The notes under the pieces: generated by a model
Database searches by the model: none
Told to the model about the DNA's origin: nothing
Seen by the model: only the letters and a program-made list of their open reading frames with translations
Part shown: positions 35,163-43,210 of the stretch, in pieces
Layout: every line of letters starts with the position of its first letter
How positions within the stretch are numbered: position 1 is the stretch's first letter
Position numbers and translations under genes: made by a program
Assembly: GCA_035310145.1 (NCBI GenBank)
Contig: DATGEL010000015.1
Span: forward strand, 1-64,000
DNA: 64,000 nucleotides
Direction: 5' to 3'
Origin: Dehalococcoidia bacterium
GTDB taxonomy: Bacteria; Chloroflexota; Dehalococcoidia; CAUJGQ01

Positions 35163-36110
35163 CTAATACGCCCCCTGCTGCTCGAAGATGCGGCGCGGAT
35201 TGTCGACCAGCATCTGCGAGATCTGCGCCTCGCTCACGCCCTGCGCCCGCAGCGCCGGCAGCACATCGTCAGGGATGTGGTTATAGTGCCAGTTCGGCCA
35301 CTGCCTGCGCACCGTCTCGGCGTCGCGCGCGTCGGAGAAGCAGCTCGCGTCATGCGAGAGCACCATCTTGCCGGCGTAGCCCTCTTTGCAGAGCGCCGCG
35401 ATGGTGGCCACGCGCCGGTCGGTCGGCAGCAGGCGGTCGATGCCGAAGCGGTCCATGCCGATGGAACTGCCGCGGTCCATCAGCCGCTTGAGATAGCCGA
35501 GGTCCTCCGAGTCGCCGCTGTGGCCGATGATCACGCGCGAGAGATCGACGCCTTCGGAGGCGAAGATGTCCTGCTGCACGGTGCCCATCTCGCCGGCGGC
35601 GTAGGTGTGCGTGGAGATCGGCACGCCGGTGCGGCGGTGGGCACGGGCCGAGGCGCGCAGGATCTTCTCGATCGGCGGCGTGGCGCCCTCGGTGTCGGTC
35701 GCGCACTTGATGATGCCGCAGCGGATGTTCGTGCCCGCCGTGCCGCGCTCGATATCCTGCACGAACAGGTCCGCGATCGCGTCAACCTCGCGGCTGTGAA
35801 AGTAGCGCTGCGGCTGCCACCAGATCCCCGTGGCCACGATCACGTTCACGCCGGCGCCGGCGGCGATCTCGCGCACGAAGGCCACGTCGCGGCCCAGGTC
35901 CACGGTGGTCAGGTCCACCAGCGTGTCGATGCCGCGGCGCTGCACGTCCTGCAGCTTCACGATCGCCTGCTGCTTCACCGTCTCACGGTCCCAGAGACCG
36001 GGCCAGTTCTCGATGACGCCCGGCGAGAGGGTGATGATGTGCTCGTGCATCAGCACGCGGCCGAGCTTGCCGGTGTCGATCGGGCCGGTCACCGCCTGGA
36101 TCGTCGCCAT
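35163..36110 (-). CDS. Phosphotriesterase-like lactonase (amidohydrolase family)
   Basis: 315 residues. The metal site is recognisable: HxH in RVLMHEHIITL, the Lys that is carboxylated in CGIIKCATD, His in ISTHTYAAGEMG and VIIGHSGDSEDL, and Asp in VLSHDASCF. These are shared by phosphotriesterases and quorum-quenching lactonases. Length is normal and all metal ligands are present, so an active hydrolase of lactones or phosphotriesters is likely. ATG 36110 has GGAGGAGACGGC upstream. It is divergent from a Fur-family gene. Confidence 0.88.
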   Translation of the reverse strand: MATIQAVTGPIDTGKLGRVLMHEHIITLSPGVIENWPGLWDRETVKQQAIVKLQDVQRRGIDTLVDLTTVDLGRDVAFVREIAAGAGVNVIVATGIWWQPQRYFHSREVDAIADLFVQDIERGTAGTNIRCGIIKCATDTEGATPPIEKILRASARAHRRTGVPISTHTYAAGEMGTVQQDIFASEGVDLSRVIIGHSGDSEDLGYLKRLMDRGSSIGMDRFGIDRLLPTDRRVATIAALCKEGYAGKMVLSHDASCFSDARDAETVRRQWPNWHYNHIPDDVLPALRAQGVSEAQISQMLVDNPRRIFEQQGAY

Positions 36111-36203
36111 CGCCGTCTCCTCCGCGGGCCGCTGCGCCCGCGCTGCGTATGGTACCGCGATTCGGCCAGGGCATGACCGCATGAGCGGATCGTGCGTGTC
36201 GGG

Positions 36204-36209
36204 TACAAT
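36204..36209 (+). promoter_or_regulatory. -10 box of the Fur-family gene
   Basis: TACAAT, 21 bp before the start codon. No convincing -35 is visible, which is compatible with activation or an extended promoter. Confidence 0.35.
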
Positions 36210-36230
36210 ATTGGCGGAGGCAGAGCAACG

Positions 36231-36674
36231 ATGGACGCGACGATCGACGCGCGCATGCGACGGGCCGGCCTGAGGCTCAGCGGGCCGCGCCGCGCCGTGG
36301 TCGAGACGATGGAGCGTGAAGACTGCTGCCTCGACGCGAACGAGATCTTCCTGCGCCTGCGCGGCGCCGGTCAGAAGACCGGACTCACCTCGGTCTACCG
36401 CGTGCTGGACCTGCTGCAGAGCCTCGGCCTGGCGGCGAAGATCGACTTCGGCGCCGGCACCTACAAGTACGAGCTGGTGAAGGGCGGCCACCATCACCAC
36501 GTCGTCTGCTCCGACTGCGGCGGCGTCGGCGTGTTCGACGACCCGGCGATCGAGCTGGCGGTGCAGCACGCCGCCGAGCAGACCGGCTTCGCCATCGACA
36601 ATCACCGTGTGGAGCTGTTCGGCCGCTGCGGCGCCTGCCAGAGCGCGAAGGCGAACGGCGCGCGGCCCGCCTGA
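36231..36674 (+). CDS. Fur-family metalloregulator
   Basis: 147 residues. The N-terminal winged helix is LRLSGPRRAVVETMERED, then TSVYRVLDLLQSLGL. The dimer/metal domain has the HHHHVVCSDCGG metal site and two CxxC pairs (CSDC, CGAC) for structural zinc. It could be a Fur, Zur or PerR; the residues seen do not decide. ATG 36231 has GGCGGAGG upstream. Confidence 0.87.
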   Translation: MDATIDARMRRAGLRLSGPRRAVVETMEREDCCLDANEIFLRLRGAGQKTGLTSVYRVLDLLQSLGLAAKIDFGAGTYKYELVKGGHHHHVVCSDCGGVGVFDDPAIELAVQHAAEQTGFAIDNHRVELFGRCGACQSAKANGARPA

Positions 36675-36796
36675 CCGTCGCACAGGGCGTAGGGCGTAGG
36701 ACAAATAAATGCAGTGGGGGCATTCCTGCGGCCGCGCGGCAGCCATCTCCGATCCGCAGGCGACCGCGAGCCGAAGCGCGGGCGAGGGCCGGCGAT
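36675..36796. other. Short spacer with heptad remnants
   Basis: GGGCGTAGGGCGTAGG near 36684-36700 is a short run of the same GCGTAGG heptad found at 23838. No gene is visible. Confidence 0.4.
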
Positions 36797-37480
36797 TCAG
36801 GCGCCGCCCGGCTTCAGCAAGCCCTTGTCCAGGGCGTAGCGCACCAGCTCGGAGCGATGGTGCAGGTCGAGCTTCTCCATGATGCGCTGGCGGTAGGTAT
36901 CGACCGTCTTGCTGGAGAGATAGAGCCGTCCGGCGATCTCGTGGTTGCTGTAGCCCTCCGCCGTCAGCGCGAGCACCTGCTCCTCGCGCTCGGAGAGGCG
37001 GCCCCGCGCCGGCCGGCTCTCCGCCGCACCGCGCTCGCCGGCCAGGTAGCTGCGCAGCAGCAGGCGCGTGGCCGCGGGATAGAGAAACACCTCGCCCCGC
37101 GCGACGGTGCGGATCGCCTGCATCAGCTCGCGCTCGGCGGCGCTTTTCAGCACGTAGCCCGAGCCGCCGGCTTCCAGGACTTTGAGGATATGGGCCTCTT
37201 CGTCGTGCATCGTGAGCACGAGCACTTTCGTGGATAGCCCCGCGGCGCTGATGCGGCGTGTGGCCTCCAGCCCGTCCAGCTCCGGCATGTCGAGGTCCAT
37301 CACCACCACGTCGGGCCGCCGCCGCTCAACGAGCGTGACCGCCTCGGCGCCGTTGCCGGCCTCGCCCACGATCGCGAAGTCCGGCTCGTCCTCCAGCAGG
37401 GCGCGCAGGCCCGCCCGCAGCACGGCGTGGTCATCGGCCAGAACGATGCGCAGCGGGGTGTGCTCGGTCGAGGTCGTCAT
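36797..37480 (-). CDS. NarL/FixJ-type response regulator
   Basis: 227 residues. The receiver has IVLADDHAVLRAGL, Asp in VVVMDLDMPELDG and Lys in GYVLKSAAER. The C-terminal LuxR HTH is LSEREEQVLALTAEGYSNHEIAGRLYLSSKTVDTYRQRIMEKL. It stands at the edge of the stress-protein region that shares the TTGCCCGRCAGAC promoter motif, so it is a candidate regulator of that group, much as DosR is in mycobacteria. That link is inference. ATG 37480 follows GAAGGGCG. Confidence 0.9.
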   Translation of the reverse strand: MTTSTEHTPLRIVLADDHAVLRAGLRALLEDEPDFAIVGEAGNGAEAVTLVERRRPDVVVMDLDMPELDGLEATRRISAAGLSTKVLVLTMHDEEAHILKVLEAGGSGYVLKSAAERELMQAIRTVARGEVFLYPAATRLLLRSYLAGERGAAESRPARGRLSEREEQVLALTAEGYSNHEIAGRLYLSSKTVDTYRQRIMEKLDLHHRSELVRYALDKGLLKPGGA

Positions 37481-37540
37481 TTTCGCCCTTCACTCGCGAC
37501 GCGGCGATCGGATCCGTTCGGGGAGCCCTGCACCGCCCGC

Positions 37541-38290
37541 CTAACGCCGCCGCCAGCGCGCGATGCCGAGCAGCCCCAGCGCCGCGGCGATCGCGGCGAG
37601 GCCGAGCTTGGTGACGTCCACCACCGGCCGCACCTGCACGCCGTCCGGGCCAACTACTACGATCGCAACAGCCCGACTGCGCCCGCCGCCGCCGCCACCG
37701 CCGCCTCCGCCGCTGCTGCCGGGGGCGCCGTCCGGCCGCGGCCCCGTGCCGCCGCCCAGCCCGATACCGTAGCCGCCGCCGAACATCGTCTCCAGCAGCG
37801 GCACCGCCGTGAAACCGTGCGCGGCGATCGCCTGGCCGACCGCCGCCTCGGGGCGGGCCGCCGCGGCCAGGGCGCCCGCGATCGTCTCGGCGCCGGCGGC
37901 CCGGCCCACGGCCGACAAGAGCTGGGCATCGGGCCAGCTGCTTTCGTTCTCCGTTCGGGTCTGCCCCCGGCTGTCCTGGTTAACCATGGCCGTTCCTCCC
38001 GGTTGCCGCTGTACGATCGCGCGCCGGAAGCGTGTGCGCGGCAGGCCGGCGACGAGCAGCCCGGCCAGCAACCCGGCCGGCCCGCGGGCGACGACCGGCA
38101 CGCCGTGCCAGCGCCGCCCGGCGGAGCGTTCGAGCACGCCGATCGGCGTGCAGAGCTCGCCGTACAGGGCGACCCTGCCCACCGCGCCGAGCCGCAGGCG
38201 CAGCAGGGCGTGAACCGGCACGATCGCGCGATTGCCATCCGCGGCGATCTGCTTGCCCGCGACCAGGCGCCGCTGCCCGTACAGTAGCAT
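37541..38290 (-). CDS. GerW/YtfJ-like protein with N-terminal extension
   Basis: 249 codons in one frame. The C-terminal part (from an internal ATG at 37987 with GGGAGG 8 nt upstream) resembles GerW/YtfJ: AVGQAIAAHGFTAVPLLETMFGGGYGIGLGGG, a poly-Gly run, AIVVVGPDGVQVRPVVDVTKL, then a membrane helix. The N-terminal 100 residues (GKQIAADGNRAIVPVHALLRLRLG) look like a second related domain. Either one fused protein or two genes in the same frame. GerW is known from spore formers, but relatives occur in non-spore formers. It follows a USP gene by 36 bp. Confidence 0.58.
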   Translation of the reverse strand: MLLYGQRRLVAGKQIAADGNRAIVPVHALLRLRLGAVGRVALYGELCTPIGVLERSAGRRWHGVPVVARGPAGLLAGLLVAGLPRTRFRRAIVQRQPGGTAMVNQDSRGQTRTENESSWPDAQLLSAVGRAAGAETIAGALAAAARPEAAVGQAIAAHGFTAVPLLETMFGGGYGIGLGGGTGPRPDGAPGSSGGGGGGGGGGRSRAVAIVVVGPDGVQVRPVVDVTKLGLAAIAAALGLLGIARWRRR

Positions 38291-38326
38291 GCGCTTCCAC
38301 CACGAGCCGGGTGCCGGGCGACCGGC

Positions 38327-38782
38327 TCACGCGGGCTGCGGTGCCGCACGCCGCGGGGCGATCACCAGCACGGCGCCGGCCGCGGCCGCGATCAGCACGC
38401 GCTCCGCCTCGTTCGGCGCCAGCGACCGCGGATCGTCATCCCGCGGCCGCGCCATCACGGTCAGCACGACCTCGGGCGCCGCCACGGCCTCCCGCAGCGC
38501 CGCCAGCGGCTCACCGCCGGCGACCAGCACCTCGGTCATAATGCCACGCTGCTGCAGCGCCCGCGCCGTGCGATGGAGGTAGTCCTCCAGCCGCTCGCGC
38601 CGCTCAAGCGCGCGAAGCTGCTGCGGCGACTCGGGCAGTGCCTCGTCGGGGCCGGCGGCGGCGCTGAGGCCGAGCAGCCGCAGACTGCGGCCCATCGCCC
38701 GCGTGGCCGCCTCGGCTTCGGGCAGCGCGGCCTCGGCTTCGGCGGATCCATCGAGCGGAATGAGAACCACGGGCGGTCGCAT
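38327..38782 (-). CDS. Universal stress protein, single domain
   Basis: 151 residues: VVLIPLDGSAEAEAALPEAEAAT at the N-terminus is typical of Usp. The C-terminal ATP-binding loop (usually GxxGxxxxxxxxGS) is not recognisable (DDDPRSLAPNEAERVLIAAAAG), so it may not bind ATP. ATG 38782 has AGGAGGCGCGCC upstream. It starts about 72 bp from one half of a divergent promoter motif shared with the PPOX gene. Confidence 0.72.
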   Translation of the reverse strand: MRPPVVLIPLDGSAEAEAALPEAEAATRAMGRSLRLLGLSAAAGPDEALPESPQQLRALERRERLEDYLHRTARALQQRGIMTEVLVAGGEPLAALREAVAAPEVVLTVMARPRDDDPRSLAPNEAERVLIAAAAGAVLVIAPRRAAPQPA

Positions 38783-38853
38783 GGCGCGCCTCCTGCGAAG
38801 CTGGCAGCGGTAGTGGCGCTGTGTCCAATTCGATCTCAACGCGTCGCCGGCTG

Positions 38854-38906
38854 AGTGTCAGTCGGGCAAGCTACGCCCGCCGCGTCTGGCGTTGCCCGGC
38901 AGACAC
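38854..38906. promoter_or_regulatory. Paired stress-promoter motif (USP / PPOX)
   Basis: GTGTCAGTCGGGCAA (38854-38868) and TTGCCCGGCAGACAC (38892-38906) form an inverted pair matching at 13 of 15 positions. Each lies about 70 bp upstream of a divergent gene. The motif recurs upstream of other stress genes to 50.4 kb. Confidence 0.6.
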
Positions 38907-38975
38907 CCTGCCCCCGCGGCGCTAGCCTGTACACCGGATCGCTGGTTCGGCTTCCGGCGGTTGGGGAGAACGGCC

Positions 38976-39419
38976 ATGCTGGGCACACTGACAGACGAGG
39001 ACGCGCGAGCGGTCTTGCGCCAGGAACGCATCGGCCGGCTCGGCGTCTGGGACGGCGAGCGCGTCTTCATCTATCCCGTCAACTACGGCTACGACGGCGC
39101 GAACCTCTACCTGCAGTCGCGCGATGGCGAAAAGGTGCGTGGCATGCGCCGCCATCCAGAAGTCTGCGTGCAGGTCGATCAGATCATCACCCCCGCCCGC
39201 TGGCGCAGCGTGATGGTGCACGGCAGCTTCGAGGAGATCGGTGAGGAGTCGGCGCGCGATGCCGCGCTGGCCGCCATCGTGCGTCAGGCCGGCGCCCAGC
39301 CGCCGAGCATCGCGCCCTACCTGGACGGGCCGGAACATCTCGTGGTCTACCGCGTGCCGGTGCGGGAGATCAGCGGCCGCTACGAGGAGAGTGAGGTGCC
39401 GCAGCCCCGCGGCGGGTAG
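38976..39419 (+). CDS. Pyridoxamine 5'-phosphate oxidase family (FMN/F420-binding) protein
   Basis: 147 residues with the split-barrel fold: LRQERIGRLGVWDGERVFIYPVNYGYDGANLYLQS, EKVRGMRRHPEVCVQVD, RSVMVHGSFEEI. It resembles NimA/PPOX-like flavin reductases rather than true PdxH. The role may be reduction of nitro or nitrosated compounds. ATG 38976 follows GGGGAGAACGG. It is controlled by the divergent motif shared with a USP gene. Confidence 0.82.
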   Translation: MLGTLTDEDARAVLRQERIGRLGVWDGERVFIYPVNYGYDGANLYLQSRDGEKVRGMRRHPEVCVQVDQIITPARWRSVMVHGSFEEIGEESARDAALAAIVRQAGAQPPSIAPYLDGPEHLVVYRVPVREISGRYEESEVPQPRGG

Positions 39420-39461
39420 ACTGAGCCTGAGCGCGGCCGCCGGAAGGAGCCAAACGCCACG

Positions 39462-40862
39462 ATGCCGCCGAGACGCCGCGCCGCGGCCGGGCGGGTGGAC
39501 GCCTCCCCGCTGCCCGCGCACGTGACGGCCTTGCTCGCGCCCGACGCGCTGGGACCGGGGGAGGGCCGCGCCGAGCTGGTGCAGACGCACGGCTCCTACG
39601 TGCTGCTGGGCGCCACGCGCGTCTGCAAGCTGAAGAAGCCGCTCGACTTCGGTTTCCTCGACTACACCACGCCGGCGCAGCGGCGCCGCGCCTGTGAGGC
39701 CGAGCTGCAGCTGAACCGGCGGCTCACCAGCGACGTCTACCTGCGCATCGCCGCCGTAGTCAAGGCGCCCGGCGGCTTCGCGCTGGCCGGGGCGGGAGAC
39801 GCGGACGCCGCGGCCGACTACGCCGTGCTGATGCGGCGCCTGCCGCAGGCGGGGATGCTCGACCGGCTCGTGGAGCGGGACGCGCTCTCCTCGGCGTTGA
39901 TCGCGCGGCTGGCGGAGCGGCTCGCCCGCTTCTACCGGCAGGCAGATCGCGGCGCCGCGATCGACGACGGCGCCCGGCCCGCCATGCTGCTCACCAACTG
40001 GCAGGAGAACTTCGCGCAGACGCTGCCATACGTGGACCGCACGCTGACCGCGGCGCAGTACCGGCGCATCGCCGCGGCGGCCTACGCCGATCTGCTGCGC
40101 CTGCGGCCGCTCTGGCGGCAGCGCATTGCCGAGGGCAGAGCGCGCGACGGCCACGGCGATCTGCGCCTCTCTGCCGTCTGCGTCGAAGGCGAGACGATCC
40201 AGATCTACGACTGCATCGAGTTCAACGAGCGCTTCCGCCACGCCGATGTGGCCGCCGACATCGCCTTTTTGGCGATGGATCTCGACGCGCACGGCCGTCC
40301 CGACCTGGCTGATGAGTTCGTGGCCGCCTTCATGGCCGCCAGCGGCGACACGACGCTCGGCGCCGTGCTGCCGTTCTACCTGTGCTACCGCGCCTATGTG
40401 CGCGGCAAGGTGTACAGCTTCCAACTGGACGAGCGCGAGGTACCGCCGGCGCAGCGGCGCCGGGCAGCGCTGACGGCGCGGGCGCGCTTCCGCCTCGCCG
40501 CGGGCTACGCGCGGCGCGCGCGGCCCAGCGTGACGCTCGTGTCCGGCGACGAAGGCCCGCTGCGCGCGGCCGTGGCGGCGGCGCTCGCCAGCCGGCGCGG
40601 CGCCGTGCCGATCGAGGCCGCGGACGTAACGAGCGCCGCGGACCAGGCCGCGCACTGGCTGCGGCAGGGGATCGGCGCCGTGCTCGGCGGGCCGCCGGAG
40701 CTGCACGAGCTGGCCGGTTGCCTGCCGCCGCGTACGCCGTTCGCCATGTACGTGCTGGGCACCGGCGCAATGCCGGCGGGAGCGCGGCGGCTGGCGGAAA
40801 CCGGCTCCGTGCGCGCCGCCCTGGGCGCGCTGCACGGGCTTCCGCGCGCCGCCAGAGGATAG
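39462..40862 (+). CDS. COG2187-type kinase-like protein with degenerate ATPase domain
   Basis: 466 residues. The N-terminal part is an aminoglycoside-phosphotransferase-like fold: VQTHGSYVLLGATRVCKLKKPLDFGFLDY, catalytic HGDLRLSAVC and IYDCIEFNERFRHADVAADIAFLAMDL. Full-length relatives end in an AAA-type P-loop domain (GLSGSGKST-like). Here that place reads VTLVSGDEGPLRAAVAAAL, without Lys-Ser/Thr, so the second domain looks inactive. Relatives often lie with universal stress and hypoxia genes, as here. The substrate is unknown. It follows the PPOX gene by 42 bp. Confidence 0.72.
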   Translation: MPPRRRAAAGRVDASPLPAHVTALLAPDALGPGEGRAELVQTHGSYVLLGATRVCKLKKPLDFGFLDYTTPAQRRRACEAELQLNRRLTSDVYLRIAAVVKAPGGFALAGAGDADAAADYAVLMRRLPQAGMLDRLVERDALSSALIARLAERLARFYRQADRGAAIDDGARPAMLLTNWQENFAQTLPYVDRTLTAAQYRRIAAAAYADLLRLRPLWRQRIAEGRARDGHGDLRLSAVCVEGETIQIYDCIEFNERFRHADVAADIAFLAMDLDAHGRPDLADEFVAAFMAASGDTTLGAVLPFYLCYRAYVRGKVYSFQLDEREVPPAQRRRAALTARARFRLAAGYARRARPSVTLVSGDEGPLRAAVAAALASRRGAVPIEAADVTSAADQAAHWLRQGIGAVLGGPPELHELAGCLPPRTPFAMYVLGTGAMPAGARRLAETGSVRAALGALHGLPRAARG

Positions 40863-40913
40863 CGATCGCAGCCGCGGGTGCGGGCCGGGCGGCACATGCC
40901 CCGGCTCAGCGCA

Positions 40914-41282
40914 TCAGCGGTCGCGAGCGGCGGCCCCACGGGCGCGGCCGAGCCCGGCGACGATGAAAAGCACGGTCAGCACGGCGCCCAGCCGCAACGC
41001 CCGCGTCTCCAGGTTGGCCAGCATCGCCGCCACGGCGAACAGGCCGAGCAGCAGCGCCCGCGGCACGGTGCGCGTGGGGTCGCGTGTCTCCTCGGCCACG
41101 GTGTTGACCTCGTCGAAGCCGAGGAAGGCGAAGAAGACCAGCGCCGCCGCGCCGATCAGCACGCGGATGCCGGCGCCGACGATCATGCCCACGCCGCCGG
41201 CCGTGACCTCGGCCAGGCCCAGCGTGCGATTGAGCGTGGGGCGCTGAACTTCGCCGCCGGGCTGGTTGCTCGTCGCCGTCAT
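40914..41282 (-). pseudogene. Internally deleted APC amino-acid permease
   Basis: 122 residues joining permease pieces that are normally far apart. The start RTLGLAEVTAGGVGMIVGAGI (helix 1) runs straight into VFFAFLGFDEVNTVAEETRDPTRTVPRALLLGL (helix 6-7 loop) and then a final helix pair (LTVLFIVAGLG). About 300 residues are missing. The frame stays open across the junctions, so the product might be made, but transport is unlikely. Confidence 0.68.
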
Positions 41283-41350
41283 CCGCTGGCCGAAGGGAAG
41301 CGGCAGCCGCCGCGCCCGCTCCGATCAGCATCAGGGTTCTACGCGCCGCC

Positions 41351-41431
41351 GTCTGTCGGGTAATGCCGTAGCGAGGGGCGTCGCTTTGTCAGGGAAAACG
41401 ACCGGCGCTTCTCCGATCTGGCCCGGCAGAC
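41351..41431. promoter_or_regulatory. Paired stress-promoter motif (permease remnant / nirK)
   Basis: GTCTGTCGGGTAA (41351-41363) points left, 69 bp before the permease remnant. TGGCCCGGCAGAC (41419-41431) points right, 88 bp before nirK. The inverted arrangement is the same as at 38854-38906. Confidence 0.55.
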
Positions 41432-41518
41432 GCGCAGCTCCGCGGCATTGACACTGCAGACAGAAGAATCCGGCCCTCCTCAGGCGAGCGCCGGACCGAT
41501 CGTAGTGGAGGCGCAGCG

Positions 41519-43009
41519 ATGGCGTTAGTTTCACAGCAGCCTGCCGCACCGAGGAGAGGCTTCCCCTTCCCCTCCGGCAAGACATTACTGGCCCTTGCCG
41601 TGCTGGTAGGCGCGGTCTGGGCGGCGCTGGCCGTGCAGGCCGCGATTCTGAGCGACTGGTCGGCGGGCGATACGCAGGGCCTGCAACACCAGATCGATCA
41701 GTTGAAGGCCGGGGCCGGCCGGCCGGCCGCGAGCACTCTCCCGATGCAGGTTTCGGACCAGGCGCAGGCGCAGCCGTTCGACGCCACGCTGCCGCCGCTG
41801 GCCGACACGCCGGTGAAGGAGATCGCGCTCACCGCGAGCGACAGCACGATGATCGGCATCGCCAAGGGGATCAACTTCCAGGGCTGGTCGTTCGGCGACA
41901 GCATCCCGGCGAAGCCGCTGCACGTGCGCCAGGGCGACACGGTCAAGTTCACGCTGACGAATAACGGCACGATGGGCCACGGCATGGACTTCCACGCCGC
42001 GGAGATCGATCCGGGCGCCAACTACAAGACCGTGCTGCCCGGTGAATCGTTCAGCTTCAGCTGGACGGCGAACCGGCCCGGCGTGTTCATGTTCCACTGC
42101 AGCGCCGCGCCGGTGATCCAGCACATCGCCGACGGCATGTTCGGCGCGATCGTGGTCGATCCGCCCACGCCGCTGCCGCCCGCCAAAGAGTACGTGCTGG
42201 TGCAGTCCGAGTACTACCTGAAGCAGCAGGGCGATGTCTACGTCGGTGACGTGAACAAGATGCTGGCCGGCACGCCGGATTACGTCGTCTTCAACGGCAT
42301 GTTCAACCAGTACCGCGAGCACCCGCTGACGGCCGATCCGGGCCAGCTGGTCCGCCTCTACGTCGTGAACGCCGGGCCGGTGGACACCAGCGCCTTCCAC
42401 GTGATCGGCACGATCTTCAGCGCGGTCTACCCCGACGGCAACACGGCGAACAAGCTGGTCGGCGTGCAGACCTACAACGTGCCGCCCGGCGGCGGCGCGA
42501 TGTTCGAGATGACGATGCCCAACGCCGGCACCTACCCCTTCGTCACCCACTCCTTCGCCGATGCCTCGAAGGGCGCGATCGGCGTCATCCAGGTCGGCCA
42601 GCCGCCGGTGAGCGGCGCCGCGGTGCACGACATGAACGCGCCGATGCCTATGCCCACGGCGCAGGTTCCCGCGCAGCCGGCGCAGAGCGGGGCGCAGGCG
42701 CAAAGCGGCGGCCAGGCCGCGGCGGGCGGCAGCAACGCGATCACGGCGACGGATAACGCCTTCACCCAGAAGCAGCTCAGCGTGAAGGCCGGCGAGGCGC
42801 TGACGCTGACGCTCACCAACAAAGGCAGCGCCATGCACAACCTGCACGTGATCGGCCTGAAGGGCGCGGACGGCAAGGACGTGCAGACCGCGCTGCTCGA
42901 GGGCGGCAAGAGCGGCAGCGTGACCTTCACGCCGACGCAGCCGGGCAGCTACAAGTTCCAGTGCGACGTGCATCCCGCCGAGATGACCGGCACGCTCACC
43001 GTCAAGTGA
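41519..43009 (+). CDS. nirK: Copper nitrite reductase NirK with C-terminal cupredoxin
   Basis: 496 residues; reduces nitrite to nitric oxide outside the membrane. An N-terminal anchor covers about 20-45. The first cupredoxin has type 1/type 2 ligands in GHGMDFHAAE (two His) and MFHCSAAPVIQHIADGM (His, Cys, His, Met). The second has NQYREHPL (catalytic His) and TSAFHVIGTIF (type 2 His). A Gln/Ala-rich linker follows, then a plastocyanin-like domain (MHNLHV, FQCDVHPAEM) with a complete type 1 site, probably an electron donor. All copper ligands are present. A stress motif lies upstream and a hairpin terminator follows. Confidence 0.9.
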   Translation: MALVSQQPAAPRRGFPFPSGKTLLALAVLVGAVWAALAVQAAILSDWSAGDTQGLQHQIDQLKAGAGRPAASTLPMQVSDQAQAQPFDATLPPLADTPVKEIALTASDSTMIGIAKGINFQGWSFGDSIPAKPLHVRQGDTVKFTLTNNGTMGHGMDFHAAEIDPGANYKTVLPGESFSFSWTANRPGVFMFHCSAAPVIQHIADGMFGAIVVDPPTPLPPAKEYVLVQSEYYLKQQGDVYVGDVNKMLAGTPDYVVFNGMFNQYREHPLTADPGQLVRLYVVNAGPVDTSAFHVIGTIFSAVYPDGNTANKLVGVQTYNVPPGGGAMFEMTMPNAGTYPFVTHSFADASKGAIGVIQVGQPPVSGAAVHDMNAPMPMPTAQVPAQPAQSGAQAQSGGQAAAGGSNAITATDNAFTQKQLSVKAGEALTLTLTNKGSAMHNLHVIGLKGADGKDVQTALLEGGKSGSVTFTPTQPGSYKFQCDVHPAEMTGTLTVK

Positions 43010-43048
43010 ACGGGCGCGGGAGGCCAGTCTCCCGCACCGTTCTCCTCA

Positions 43049-43091
43049 GCCGGCGCCCGCTCACACCCCGAGCGGGCGCCGGCCCTCTCTT
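43049..43091 (+). terminator. Hairpin terminator after nirK
   Basis: GCCGGCGCCCGCTC (43049-43062) pairs perfectly with GAGCGGGCGCCGGC (43070-43083), followed by CCTCTCTTT. The pyrimidine run is weak. Confidence 0.65.
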
Positions 43092-43144
43092 TGCGTAGCG
43101 ACCTCGCCGCGCTGGTCCGTGAGCGGCACCACCGCCGCGCCGGC

Positions 43145-43198
43145 AGGGCCCACGAAGACGCCGCTGGTGAGAGAACCAGCGGCGTCTTCGTGGGCCCT
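43145..43198. terminator. Perfect 24-bp hairpin between convergent genes
   Basis: A 24-nt arm starting AGGGCCCACGAAGACG pairs without mismatch with the arm ending CGTCTTCGTGGGCCCT around loop GAGAGA. There is no T-run. It sits 13 bp from the stop of the convergent unknown gene and probably blocks readthrough both ways. Confidence 0.55.
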
Positions 43199-43210
43199 AG
43201 GTTGCCCCGG

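Noticed and set aside
36675-36796. Candidate small RNA between Fur and NarL genes
   Set aside because: No promoter or terminator hairpin is visible, only a few heptad units.
37684-37727. GCC-rich tandem run considered as a repeat element
   Set aside because: It encodes the poly-Gly stretch of the GerW-like protein, a normal feature of that family.
41585-42973. Long open frame antisense to nirK
   Set aside because: It is a shadow of a GC-rich gene: rich in Arg, His and Val without domains, while the sense frame has every copper ligand.
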